DNA of 64,000 bases from Algoriphagus sp. AGSA1 (GCF_021390545.1 NZ_JAJUWR010000011.1:62001-126000), one strand, 5' to 3'. Counted from the stretch's first letter, positions 44,443 to 54,072 are shown. Notes: a model not told the origin generated them from the sequence alone. Numbers and translations are program-made.

Positions 44443-45162
44443 ATGATACGTAATTCATCACATCAACAAGAAATTGTTTTCAAAGGCTACCAGTCGGGGC
44501 GGATAATCCCTGACCTTTTCACGCTGACCAACATCTCCCGAAGTTCTGTTTCGCAAAGAATGAATGAGGGCATAGAATTGACGACAAGATTTGCAAAAAG
44601 AACATTCGACATTCTATTTTCTTCTTTTGCAATTCTTACAGGTTTACCTGTTTTTATAGCATTAATCGTTATCACCAAATTGACTTCAAAAGGCCCTGTT
44701 TTCTATAAGCAGGAAAGAATAGGCAGAAACGGTCAGCCATTTCAAATATTGAAGTTCAGGAGTATGATCGTGGATTCAGAAGTAAACGGGCCACAACTCA
44801 CTAAGGATAATGATCCCAGAATCACCAAATGGGGCAACTTCATGAGAAAAACCCACTTGGATGAACTTCCCCAGTTCTTCAATGTACTCATGGGCGATAT
44901 GTCGGTGGTAGGGCCTAGACCAGAAAGAGCCCATTTCATACAGCAAATCGTGGCCAGACAGCCAGTTTATACCCAGTTGCTGACCATTCGCCCGGGAATC
45001 ACTTCCATAGGACAGGTGGATTATGGCTATGCTGAGACAGTAGAGGAAATGTGCCAAAGAATGTATCTGGACTTAAAATATCTGAGCCAGGTGAATCTTC
45101 TGACTGATCTGAAAGTCATCGGACAGACTGTCATGACCATGCTTAACAAAAAAGGGAAATAA
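44443..45162 (+). CDS. Initiating sugar-phosphate transferase (monotopic phosphoglycosyl transferase)
   Basis: 239 residues of the bacterial sugar-transferase family: one N-terminal hydrophobic re-entrant segment (about 60-82), YKQERIGRNGQPFQILKFRSM near 100, the catalytic Asp-Glu pair in TH-LDELPQFFNVL near 146, and VVGPRPE near 163. It loads the first sugar phosphate on undecaprenyl phosphate. It is the last gene of the exopolysaccharide set. Closest kin are WcaJ/PglC-type enzymes. Confidence 0.93.
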   Translation: MIRNSSHQQEIVFKGYQSGRIIPDLFTLTNISRSSVSQRMNEGIELTTRFAKRTFDILFSSFAILTGLPVFIALIVITKLTSKGPVFYKQERIGRNGQPFQILKFRSMIVDSEVNGPQLTKDNDPRITKWGNFMRKTHLDELPQFFNVLMGDMSVVGPRPERAHFIQQIVARQPVYTQLLTIRPGITSIGQVDYGYAETVEEMCQRMYLDLKYLSQVNLLTDLKVIGQTVMTMLNKKGK

Positions 45163-45195
45163 GGGCATAAAAATTTAATTTAGCCATACCCCAAT

Positions 45196-45227
45196 AATCG
45201 CCGGAACCCATTCCGGCGATTTTTTTG
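45196..45227. terminator. Terminator after the exopolysaccharide cluster
   Basis: Stem ATCGCCGGAA / TTCCGGCGAT with a 4-base loop, then seven T, downstream of the sugar transferase stop at 45162. Confidence 0.85.
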
Positions 45228-45336
45228 TGCCTCTCTGGGAAAGTAATACAACAACTCATGTAAAAAGTCTCATTTTCTTAAAAGGAGTGCCTATTTTAGA
45301 ATTACAAAGAACAGTTTATATAAATCCCCAATTGAA

Positions 45337-45747
45337 ATGAAAAAACCGGTTATAGAAGATTTAGGAATATTATTGATGAGAGTAGGTGCCGGAGGTATGA
45401 TCTTAACCCACGGCTATCCCAAGTTAATGAGGTTTTTCGGTGACGAGCCCATTAAATTCATGGATTTCCTTGGATTAGGGGCCACGGTATCCTTGGCTCT
45501 GGCTGTCTTTGCCGAATTCGTGTGTGCAATACTTGTTATCATCGGATTTAAAACCCGATTGGCCACTGTTCCCCTGATTGTCACCATGCTTACGGCCGCA
45601 TTTGTGGCCCATGCCTCAGACCCATTCGGAAGAAAAGAATTGCCTCTTCTTTACTGTGTTATCTTTGTAGCTATCCTCATTTTTGGTGGCGGAAAATTTT
45701 CCATTGATGGAATGAAAAACAACAAATCAGCCTATTATAAAAGCTAA
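45337..45747 (+). CDS. DoxX family membrane protein
   Basis: 136 residues, four membrane segments. LLMRVGAGGMILTHGYPKLMRF near 10-30 and FAEFVCAILVIIGFKTRLATVPLI near 60-88 match DoxX. Its stop overlaps by four bases the tail of the oppositely oriented PQQ-dependent dehydrogenase gene, so the genes converge. Role unknown, perhaps redox related. Confidence 0.85.
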   Translation: MKKPVIEDLGILLMRVGAGGMILTHGYPKLMRFFGDEPIKFMDFLGLGATVSLALAVFAEFVCAILVIIGFKTRLATVPLIVTMLTAAFVAHASDPFGRKELPLLYCVIFVAILIFGGGKFSIDGMKNNKSAYYKS

Positions 45748-47861
45748 TCTGGAAGGGCAAAAGCCACGTACTCATCACCACTTTTTGTCCCTTTTCCCCC
45801 ACCACACGCGACAACAATATACTGCGTGCCCCCTATTTCATAGACTGCAGGTGTGGCATGTCCTGAAGCCGCCAGTTTAGCTTCCCAGAGAACCGCGCCG
45901 GTATCTTTATCAAATGCCCTGATTTTTTCGTCTTTTGTAGCCGCTATGAACAATACTCCCCCGGCTGTAACCACCGGCCCACCATAATTCTCAGTGCCTG
46001 TCTGGGCAAAACCCTGTACACTCAATGAATCTATCTCTCCCAGAGTCACCTGCCATTTTTTCTTACCTGAATTCATATCAATAGCTGTCAGCAGACCCCA
46101 AGGAGGATTAGATCCATAAATACCTTCCTTCGTCGTCAGTTTTTTATACCCATCCATATAATAGCGGGGAAAAAGTTGCTGGGTGCCACCCTCCAATTCC
46201 TGTTTATCCCCCTCACCTTCTGACTTATCCAGTAGATACTCCAAAATCACCTTTCTATTCTCAGTAGAAAGGTGATCAAAAGCCGGCATCGCGCCCCTTC
46301 CTTTGCGGAGCAAAAGATCCAGTGAATCATAGGTAAATTTTTCTTTCACATCGAGTAACCCCGGAATAGCGGGGGGGTTGCCTTTTCGGTCTATCCCATG
46401 GCAATTGCCACAGTAGTTAGTGAAAACTGATTTACCCACATTTTCAAAGTCGGCATTGGGAGTCATAGTGATCATCCAGGGAATCTGGTTGGCATTCACA
46501 TACAAGGTCTGAGTCTCCGGATCAAAGGAAGCTCCTCCCCATTCTCCTCCACCATCCATGCCCGGGAAAAGCACAATGGGTTTTTCCGGATGCGGTGGAG
46601 CCCAGGTATCACCATAGATAGCCCCGGCCAGTTGACTTCGGATATCTGCCTCCCATTCCGGGCGAAGGTTTAAAATACTACTATCGTCAAATACCATTTT
46701 CATAAAAGGCTCCGGCAAACTCGGAATGGGCTGCGTTGCTGAAGTAAATTCCCCTGGCATGCCGGTCTGCGTCACGGCAGTTTCCACAATTGGCCAGATC
46801 GGTTTACCGGTCATCCGCTCAAAGACATATGTCAGTCCCTGTTTGGAAATTTGGGCCACCGCATCAATCCACTTCCCGTCCTTGTGAATTCGGACTAGAT
46901 TGGGATTGGCAGGAAAGTCCCTGTCCCATACATCATGGTGAACAGCCTGAAAATGCCATATCCGCTCACCGGTCTGGGCATTCAATGCTATCAGTGAATT
47001 TGCAAACAAATTATCCCCTTTGCGATAGCCACCCCAAAAATCATAAGTCGCAGAACCTGTGGGTACAAAGACGATTCCGCGATCCTGATCCACAGTCATT
47101 CCCGCCCAGTTATTTGCACCGCCGACCTGCTTGATAGTGGCCGGATCCCAAGTCTCAAAGCCTGGCTCTCCTTCTTGAGGGATGGTATGAAAAATCCACT
47201 CTCTTTTACCAGTTCGGATATTATAAGCACGGATATGCCCGGGAGCGGCATCCAATCCTTCAGAAAGCCTCATACCGATGATCAATAGATCACCGTAAAC
47301 CACACCGGGGGCATTGGCAACTATCATAAAGTCCTCTCGTTCAGTATCCAATCCCTTCCGCAGGTCAACTTTCCCCTCCTCACCAAAATCCATAATCGGC
47401 TTTCCGGTTTCAGCATGCACTGCCATCAGCCAATTTCCGGCACCAAATAAAATCCTCTTGTCATCCCCATCCTCCCAATAACTTACTCCACGGTTTGTGC
47501 CTGCCCAAGAATTTTCCCCTCCCAGTACCTGAAACGGATCAAATCTCCAAACTTCCTCTCCCGTAGCTGCATTCAACGCAAACACGTTCAATGTTGGGGT
47601 GGAGCCGTAAAGCAAACCATCCACAACAATTGGCTGGCATTGGATCTGAGAATTTGCGCTGGCATCGCCGGTATTATACCTCCATGCCACCTCCAGTCGG
47701 GATACATTCTCTTTGTTTATCTGTGTCAATGAGGAATATCTGGAACCATCCGATGGCCCACCATAGTGGGACCAGTCTGTATAATCAACATTTGTGGTCT
47801 TGGTATGGCATGATGAAAAAAGAAAAATGAGACAAATAGTGAGAGGGCAAAGAGATTTCAT
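45744..47861 (-). CDS. PQQ-dependent quinoprotein dehydrogenase with cytochrome c domain
   Basis: 705 residues. Lipoprotein-type N-terminus (LFSSCH near residue 18), then an eight-bladed beta-propeller with PQQ-type W motifs such as YTDWSHYGGPSDGSRYSSL and YNTGDASANSQIQCQPIVVDGLLYGSTP. A heme site CGNCHG lies near residue 483, inserted before the last blades, as in membrane-linked quinoprotein glucose or alcohol dehydrogenases of Bacteroidetes. It should pass electrons from sugar or alcohol oxidation to the respiratory chain; substrate unclear. Single gene. Confidence 0.9.
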   Translation of the reverse strand: MKSLCPLTICLIFLFSSCHTKTTNVDYTDWSHYGGPSDGSRYSSLTQINKENVSRLEVAWRYNTGDASANSQIQCQPIVVDGLLYGSTPTLNVFALNAATGEEVWRFDPFQVLGGENSWAGTNRGVSYWEDGDDKRILFGAGNWLMAVHAETGKPIMDFGEEGKVDLRKGLDTEREDFMIVANAPGVVYGDLLIIGMRLSEGLDAAPGHIRAYNIRTGKREWIFHTIPQEGEPGFETWDPATIKQVGGANNWAGMTVDQDRGIVFVPTGSATYDFWGGYRKGDNLFANSLIALNAQTGERIWHFQAVHHDVWDRDFPANPNLVRIHKDGKWIDAVAQISKQGLTYVFERMTGKPIWPIVETAVTQTGMPGEFTSATQPIPSLPEPFMKMVFDDSSILNLRPEWEADIRSQLAGAIYGDTWAPPHPEKPIVLFPGMDGGGEWGGASFDPETQTLYVNANQIPWMITMTPNADFENVGKSVFTNYCGNCHGIDRKGNPPAIPGLLDVKEKFTYDSLDLLLRKGRGAMPAFDHLSTENRKVILEYLLDKSEGEGDKQELEGGTQQLFPRYYMDGYKKLTTKEGIYGSNPPWGLLTAIDMNSGKKKWQVTLGEIDSLSVQGFAQTGTENYGGPVVTAGGVLFIAATKDEKIRAFDKDTGAVLWEAKLAASGHATPAVYEIGGTQYIVVACGGGKGTKSGDEYVAFALPD

Positions 47862-48091
47862 AAATAGGCTGGATTGGGTTTAAGAGCAAAATATCGGCAA
47901 TTAACGGCGAAGGAAAAAACCAGCGTACCTTCCCAATGACACTTAATCTTCGATGGGTAAAACATCAAATTCCAAAGGCTCAATTTACAACTGCTTCTCC
48001 TATTCAAAGAAGACAAGGGGGATTTCCCTATAATTTTGACTCAAAACCCATAGAGCCCGCTTATAGAGTAGCCACTTAACAAAAGTGAATC

Positions 48092-49357
48092 CTATCTCTT
48101 CGAAAAAACCTTATGAACGCCATAGATGACAAAGCCTAACGCAGTCCATAGTGCCATATCCTTGATCTCTTCCCATTGAGTGCTACTCAAAAGCCAAATC
48201 GTCGCTGCCATTCCCGCTATTGCCAATGGGATTCCAAACCTCAATTTATAATAATCAGCACCGGGTTGGCTTTTACGCAAGCGGATCAAAGCTCCACAAA
48301 CCAACAAATAAATAAGCAGTCGGGCAATAACTGAAATAGCCAGAGAACCCATAAAATCCCAGACAATAGCCACGATGACAATCAAAAAAGAAAAGAATAA
48401 AACCGACACAGTTGGGGTGCGAAAACGAGGATGGACAAAGGAAAAAATCTCAGGAAACTGCTTGGATTCACTGAGTGCAAATGGCAATCTGGAACCGCTG
48501 AGGATCTGAACATTGAGCGTACCCAGAATCGAGACAATTGCCCCAATGGTAATAAAGAACCCACCTCCAAAACCTAGAATCCGCGTTGCGGCATCAGCTA
48601 AAGGTTTGTCCGAAGTAGCCAGATCAGGAAGCGTACCTATTGCCACCACTTGGATCAACACATAGAAAACAGCTATGATCAATGCTCCCGTCATTAGAGC
48701 AAAGGGAAGGTTTTTACGAGGGTTTTCTACCTCACCGGAAATCACCAGTCCTGCCTCAAAGCCCCCAAAAGCAAAAATCAGCAACAAAGCAGTATTGGCA
48801 AATTCAGGCAAGGGAGGAGGGACACTGAAATCAAAAGCTTCAGAATTAAGGAAGAAAAGCCCAACTACAATAAAAAGTGTAAGAGGAACCAGTTTGGATA
48901 TGGTCAGAAGATTTGTCGTGCGTGTGGAATCTTTAATTCCCAGCAGATTAATCCCTGTCAGAACTCCGGTAATGCCCACAATCATCACAATTCTCATCCA
49001 TTCCTCCTGAAAAACAGGAGAGAAGAAGGACATGTAAATTACCAGTAAGTTAACCAATGTAGCATAGCTAAAAAGCCGGGTCAGCATCAGCACCCAGCCT
49101 ACGGCAAAAGCGGGGACATTACCAAAAGCTTCCTTGATGTAAAGATATGGACCACCCGTCCTGTCAAATCTCGAACTCACCTCCATAAACACCAAAATCA
49201 GCACCAGCATCACCGCTGCACACACACCAAAAGCCAGCAAAGAATAGGCTCCGGATAGAGCGAAGGCTTTTGCTGGAAGCCCAAAAATCCCAGCTCCAAT
49301 GACAGAATTGATAATCAGAAAAACCAGATCCCACCGACGTATTCCTCGCTTTAACAT
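48092..49357 (-). CDS. APC-family amino-acid/polyamine permease
   Basis: 421 residues, 12 membrane segments. Start WDLVFLIINSVIGAGIFGLPAKAF has the GXG(I/V)FG substrate/ion-binding unwound helix of the APC fold, and FAFGGFEAGLVISGEVENPRKNLPFA near 190-215 is the conserved sixth-helix region. It imports or exchanges amino acids; substrate unknown. Transcribed alone. Confidence 0.9.
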   Translation of the reverse strand: MLKRGIRRWDLVFLIINSVIGAGIFGLPAKAFALSGAYSLLAFGVCAAVMLVLILVFMEVSSRFDRTGGPYLYIKEAFGNVPAFAVGWVLMLTRLFSYATLVNLLVIYMSFFSPVFQEEWMRIVMIVGITGVLTGINLLGIKDSTRTTNLLTISKLVPLTLFIVVGLFFLNSEAFDFSVPPPLPEFANTALLLIFAFGGFEAGLVISGEVENPRKNLPFALMTGALIIAVFYVLIQVVAIGTLPDLATSDKPLADAATRILGFGGGFFITIGAIVSILGTLNVQILSGSRLPFALSESKQFPEIFSFVHPRFRTPTVSVLFFSFLIVIVAIVWDFMGSLAISVIARLLIYLLVCGALIRLRKSQPGADYYKLRFGIPLAIAGMAATIWLLSSTQWEEIKDMALWTALGFVIYGVHKVFSKR

Positions 49358-49622
49358 AGTGTTGATTGGGGTGAATAAAAGCTTAAAGTAGGCAGAATAT
49401 TTTCGCCAAAATATGCAAACTCCATTTTACATTCTAAAATTTGATAATTGGTAAAACCTTGCTAAATCAGTAAAAATTTGATTTTCAATCTGCTTCCCGT
49501 CAGTTATTATACTAAATCAAAAATCCCTCAGTTCAAAAAAATGATCAACATAACATATAGAAAGCATTGGTTTTCTGACAAATCTTCCTGAATTTAATAG
49601 GATAATCAATACCCAAAAAATC

Positions 49623-50363
49623 ATGAAGACTACTTTATTTTTCTTCTTAGCGATGTTTTTCATCCTCTCTACGAATGCACAAAACCCGGAAGGATCCTGG
49701 AAACTAACCCATAAGGATGGTAAGGAGGTAAAAGATATGGAATACATTAAAATCTATCAGGATGATTATTTCGCATTTGGTGCAAAACAGGTAGATGACA
49801 ATCATTTTGTAGGTGCGGGTGGTGGTCCCTACTCTTACAAGGATGGAAAATATACTGAAACACTAGACTTCTTCACACTTGATCCACTTCAGGTAGGTAA
49901 AACGCATAAATATGAGCTTGATTGGGCAAATGAAAAAATGGTCATCTCTTCAGAAATCAATGGAAAAACGCTGGTAGAAATCTGGGAAAAAGTAGCCGAC
50001 ACAAAAGATGATCTAACCGGAAACTGGGTTATCACAGGAAGAAAAAGAGGTGAAGAAATCTCGCGATCCACTCCAGGAGCCCGTCGAACTGTCAAAATCC
50101 TCAGCGGGGGAAGATTCCAGTGGATAGCGTTTAACTCCGAAACAAAGGAATTCTCTGGGACGGGAGGAGGAACTTACACTGCAAAAGGAGGGAAATACAT
50201 AGAGAACATTACCTTCTTCTCCCGTGACGATAGCCGTGTAGGAGCCAGTCTGGATTTCAATTATGAGGTAATTGATGGGGAGTGGCATCATAGTGGCCTG
50301 AGTTCCAAGGGAGATCCAATATATGAGATCTGGACACCTTATGCGATTGGGTATAAAAAGTGA
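49623..50363 (+). CDS. Secreted protein with two repeated lipocalin-like domains
   Basis: 246 residues, signal peptide ending TNAQ. Two related halves: about 24-122 starting GSWKLTHKDGKEV and ending LVEIWEK, and about 132-240 starting GNWVITGRKRGEE and ending PIYEIWTPY; each has a G.GG-Y central turn and a K-G-KYxE strand. The fold looks like a small beta-barrel/lipocalin duplication. No family name can be given. Single gene. Confidence 0.75.
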   Translation: MKTTLFFFLAMFFILSTNAQNPEGSWKLTHKDGKEVKDMEYIKIYQDDYFAFGAKQVDDNHFVGAGGGPYSYKDGKYTETLDFFTLDPLQVGKTHKYELDWANEKMVISSEINGKTLVEIWEKVADTKDDLTGNWVITGRKRGEEISRSTPGARRTVKILSGGRFQWIAFNSETKEFSGTGGGTYTAKGGKYIENITFFSRDDSRVGASLDFNYEVIDGEWHHSGLSSKGDPIYEIWTPYAIGYKK

Positions 50364-50555
50364 TTTTGTCAACTTCTTTTAAATTGCTAAATCTCCTAAA
50401 GTTCAATACAGAATTTTTAATGGCTAATTCAATTGCTGAAAAATCACCGTATCTAGCAGATGTAATTCGCTTTTTCATGTGTTTATTTTTGATTTTTATA
50501 GGTCACATGGAATCTCGCATAGTAGATAATCATCTCTCTGTGTGTCGCCTGCGAC

Positions 50556-51173
50556 ATGCTTGATTTCATAAAACCAGAGTTATACCTACCTGCAAAAAAA
50601 TCTTCGTTCAAGGACTTCCTACTCCTTGGGTTTGCAAATTTCATACTTATAGTTCCTGTATTGCTATTTGTTGACTTCTTTACAGGTGATAGATTTGACT
50701 CGATGGTTTTTGATGATCTTGAAGATAAGCCTTATCTACTGCTATTTGCGGTAGCTATCCTTGCTCCAATCTTAGAAGAAGTGCTTTTCAGATATCATCA
50801 AAACAGAAAATATTTCTCAATAATATTTACGTTAATAGTAGCTGCTTTGGTGTCTATAAAGGTTCACTCTTTTATACTATACGTTACCTACTTGTTTGCC
50901 TTGTTAGGCTTTAAAATCTCTAAGAAAGCCATTCCAATTCCCCTAATGGTATATTTTACCTCTGGGTTTTTTGCCCTGGCCCACCTTACCAATTATATAG
51001 GAGTAGATTGGTGGATCGATTTCTATTGGACTCCACTATTGGTCTTTTCGCAATTCATAGGGGAATAGTCCTAAGTTTTATTTATTCGATTTCATGAAGG
51101 ACTATTTAAAGCAATGTTATTTCACGCAATGTGGAATGGCTTTTTTTCTCTAGTTCTATTCTTGCCTGATTAA
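50556..51173 (+). pseudogene. CPBP (CAAX) intramembrane protease broken by in-frame stops
   Basis: The frame from 50556 gives 170 residues of a multi-pass membrane protein with the CPBP motif ILAPILEEVLFR (about 69-80, EExxxR) and a later AHLTN. It stops at TAG 51066-51068, and a TAA follows two codons later. The same frame then continues into a typical CPBP end (FKAMLFHAMWNG) up to a TAA at 51171. One missing G near 51060 and one extra T near 51080 explain both stops. So it is a recently inactivated or mis-called gene. Confidence 0.7.
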
Positions 51174-51177
51174 ATAA

Positions 51178-51206
51178 AAAAAAGGAGCCTTTTAAGCTCC
51201 CTTTTA
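51178..51206. terminator. Terminator downstream of the cysteine desulfurase and CPBP genes
   Basis: Stem AAAAGGAGC / GCTCCCTTTT with a short loop and A/T runs between the converging units. Confidence 0.7.
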
Positions 51207-51211
51207 TTTTC

Positions 51212-52354
51212 TTATGCTTCTACAGCATATAATTCTTTCAATTTGCCAACGGTGTAATCCACTTCCTCAATGGTATTAAAACGGCTGAAGGAAAACCTCA
51301 CCGCATCCCTTTCCGGAGTATGGTTGATCGCCCTCAACACATGTGAACCCACCGTTGCTCCCGAGCTGCAAGCCGATCCTCCTGAAGCAGAGATACCTTC
51401 CAGATCAAGATTAAACAGCAACATCCCGCTATTCGCCTCCGATGGAGGCAAACTCACACTCAAAACAGTATATAGACTGTTATCCATATCCGCCGAAAGT
51501 CCATTAAAACCAACTCCAGGGATTTCTTGGGTAAGGCTTTGGATGAAGTGCTTTTTGATGGCTTCTACATGTGCCTGATGCCCTGCCATATCCTCATAGG
51601 CGATTTCCAAAGCTTTGGCAATGCCGATGATTCCAATCACATTTTCGGTTCCACCACGCATATTTCTCTCCTGGGCTCCTCCGTGGATCAAAGGATGGAT
51701 TTTTTTATCTTTTTTCACATATAGAAATCCAGAACCCTTAGGGCCGTGGAATTTATGTCCACCAGCCACTACAGCATCAACCGGAAGCGATTTAAGATCA
51801 TGTACATAATGCCCCATGGTCTGCACCGTATCCGAGTGGAAAAATGCACCGTATTCTTTAGTAAGTGAACCGATGCGGGTTAAATCGTTTAGATTACCAA
51901 TCTCATTATTTGCATGCATCAGGGAAACCATGCTGTTGGGATTGTTTTTTAACAATCCTTCGAGCTGGATCAGGTCCAGTACACCTTTTTCATCCACATC
52001 CAACATACTCAGCTTGATGAGGCCTTTTTTCTCACACATCTCCAGTGTGTGGAGAACGGCATGGTGTTCTAGAGGAGAAGTGATCGCATAGGTAATCCCA
52101 TGGCTCTCTATGCCGCATACTATGGCTGTATTATCTGCTTCAGTACCACCTGAAGTAAAGAATATTTCTGAGGGAGTTGCATTTAATAACTCGGCAACTT
52201 TCTTACGGGATCGCTCTATAGCAGTTCTCACTTCCCGACCAAAACTATGGACTGAGGAAGGATTGCCATAATGATTCCTCATAAAAGGGATCATCGCATC
52301 AATCACCCGATCATCCATCGCAGTGGTGGCGGCATTATCTAAATAAACTTTCAT
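51212..52354 (-). CDS. Cysteine desulfurase (NifS/IscS class)
   Basis: 380 residues of PLP-dependent class V transferase. N-terminal VYLDNAATT, the PLP Lys in GGHKFHGPKGSG near residue 200, and the mobile-loop Cys in SGGSACSSG near 327. It releases sulfur from cysteine for iron-sulfur cluster or tRNA thiolation. Being class I (NifS/IscS) rather than SufS is shown by the short SACSSG loop. It precedes nothing on its strand; glmM lies upstream with its own spacing of 39 bases. Confidence 0.93.
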   Translation of the reverse strand: MKVYLDNAATTAMDDRVIDAMIPFMRNHYGNPSSVHSFGREVRTAIERSRKKVAELLNATPSEIFFTSGGTEADNTAIVCGIESHGITYAITSPLEHHAVLHTLEMCEKKGLIKLSMLDVDEKGVLDLIQLEGLLKNNPNSMVSLMHANNEIGNLNDLTRIGSLTKEYGAFFHSDTVQTMGHYVHDLKSLPVDAVVAGGHKFHGPKGSGFLYVKKDKKIHPLIHGGAQERNMRGGTENVIGIIGIAKALEIAYEDMAGHQAHVEAIKKHFIQSLTQEIPGVGFNGLSADMDNSLYTVLSVSLPPSEANSGMLLFNLDLEGISASGGSACSSGATVGSHVLRAINHTPERDAVRFSFSRFNTIEEVDYTVGKLKELYAVEA

Positions 52355-52393
52355 TGTACTCTCATTGGGTTATATATTCTGGACAGCTCGGGG

Positions 52394-53788
52394 TCAGATC
52401 ATTGAGGTATTGACCACCTCCTTGATGTCTGCGATCAGTTTTTTAGCCAAATGCTCAGCTGTTGCCTCTGATTCAGATTCGGAATAAATCCGGATGATAG
52501 GTTCCGTGTTAGACTTTCTTAAATGCACCCATTCCTTTTCAAACTCGATTTTGACTCCGTCAATATCGTTTATAGGATGGTTTTTGTATTTACTCTTAAT
52601 TTCATCCAAAATACGGTCAACATCAATCTCAGGGGTGAGTTCGATCTTGTTCTTGGAAATATGATAATTGGGGTAAGAGGCTCTAAGTCTCGAAATGGAC
52701 TTCCCGAAATTAGCCAAATGTGTCAAAAACAATCCAATCCCAACCAAGGCATCACGTCCATAATGAGATGCGGGATAAATAACGCCTCCGTTTCCTTCAC
52801 CGCCGATCACTGCATCCACAGCTTTCATCTGATTCACTACATTCACTTCTCCCACCGCCGAAGCATGGTAAGAACCACCTCTTTTCTCCGTCACGTCTCT
52901 GAGGGCACGCGTAGAACTAAGGTTAGAGACGGTATTACCAGGAGTTTTGGAAAGCACATAATCCGCCACTGCCACCAAAGTATATTCCTCTCCAAATGCT
53001 GAACCGTCCTCATTGACAAACGCCAAACGATCCACATCAGGATCCACTACTATGCCTAGATCAAAACTTCCCCGCTCCAGTTTACTGGAGATGTCCCTTA
53101 GATTCTCAGGAAGTGGCTCAGGGTTATGTGGAAAATGGCCGTCAGGTGTACAGAACATCTCCTCTATCTCTGTCACACCCAGAGCTCTTAGAAGTTTAGG
53201 AACAGCGATACCTCCGGTAGAATTCACCGCATCTACCACAACTTTGAAATTTCTCGCTTTGATCGCTTCCACATCCACCAGTTCCAGATCCAGCACATGC
53301 TGTATATGCCTATCAATGTAATCGTCAACTTGGGTATATGAACCGAGCTTTTTTACCTCTGCAAAGATAAAATCTTCTTTTTCTGCCTTCTCCAGGATAC
53401 TTTTTCCTTCCAGATCAGAAATAAATTCCCCCCTGGAATTCAACAGTTTAAGCGCATTCCACTGAATCGGGTTATGGCTTGCGGTCAGAATGATCCCCCC
53501 TCCTGCATTTTCCAAAGGAACAGCAAATTCCACGGTAGGCGTAGTGCTTAATCCAAGGTCGATAACATGGATACCCAGCCCCTGTAACGTGGCTGAAACG
53601 AGGCCCGAAACCATTTTTCCGGAAATCCGGGCATCTCTTCCTATTACAATCTTGGGATTATTGGTGTTTTCGATGACCCAAGCGCCATATGCCGATGTGA
53701 ATTTGACAATATCAATGGGGGTCAATCCATCACCGGATTTACCGCCGATAGTACCTCTGATGCCAGAGATAGATTTAATTAGAGACAC
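52394..53788 (-). CDS. glmM: Phosphoglucosamine mutase (phosphohexomutase family)
   Basis: 464 residues. Active-site serine motif TASHNP near residue 103, metal-binding DPDVDRLAF near 248, sugar-binding GEGNGGVIYP near 325 and phosphate-binding RKSNTEPIIRIY near 427. It makes glucosamine-1-phosphate for peptidoglycan and lipopolysaccharide. A general phosphoglucomutase/phosphomannomutase role is the alternative. It lies 39 bases upstream of the desulfurase gene and may share its transcript. Confidence 0.88.
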   Translation of the reverse strand: MSLIKSISGIRGTIGGKSGDGLTPIDIVKFTSAYGAWVIENTNNPKIVIGRDARISGKMVSGLVSATLQGLGIHVIDLGLSTTPTVEFAVPLENAGGGIILTASHNPIQWNALKLLNSRGEFISDLEGKSILEKAEKEDFIFAEVKKLGSYTQVDDYIDRHIQHVLDLELVDVEAIKARNFKVVVDAVNSTGGIAVPKLLRALGVTEIEEMFCTPDGHFPHNPEPLPENLRDISSKLERGSFDLGIVVDPDVDRLAFVNEDGSAFGEEYTLVAVADYVLSKTPGNTVSNLSSTRALRDVTEKRGGSYHASAVGEVNVVNQMKAVDAVIGGEGNGGVIYPASHYGRDALVGIGLFLTHLANFGKSISRLRASYPNYHISKNKIELTPEIDVDRILDEIKSKYKNHPINDIDGVKIEFEKEWVHLRKSNTEPIIRIYSESESEATAEHLAKKLIADIKEVVNTSMI

Positions 53789-53841
53789 TTAAGTAATAAT
53801 TAGGTAAAAAACAGATAATTTTAGCTATAAATAAAGTTGGC

Positions 53842-54072
53842 TTACTTGAATTTTGCCAGCACTTTGTCAACTTCATTGTCAGGATTGCCGCAGCTGCTGT
53901 TGGCATCTACGGTTTTTCCACAATACCCGCAGGTAGTGCCTTCTTTATTTAGGAAAGGACTCTGCGATGCACAGGTTCCTTTGAATTCTCCGTTTTTGAG
54001 GAACAGAAGCCTTATTGACATCAAAATGAAGAATAAAGCAACAAAACCAAGTGTTAGAAATACGGTTGTCAT
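53842..54072 (-). CDS. Small Cys-rich membrane protein, NqrM-like
   Basis: 76 residues: one N-terminal membrane helix (about 5-23), a GEFKGTCASQSP segment, and a CGYCGK pair plus one more Cys near the end. TM followed by KGTC and CxxCG resembles NqrM, the iron-donor protein for Na+-NQR assembly, but the spacing of the Cys residues is not identical and no nqr genes are in the window. Could instead be an unrelated membrane zinc-ribbon protein. Confidence 0.6.
   Translation of the reverse strand: MTTVFLTLGFVALFFILMSIRLLFLKNGEFKGTCASQSPFLNKEGTTCGYCGKTVDANSSCGNPDNEVDKVLAKFK

Noticed and set aside
50360..50563. 67-codon frame upstream of the CPBP gene
   Set aside because: Short, no family pattern; overlaps the CPBP start and looks like intergenic reading.
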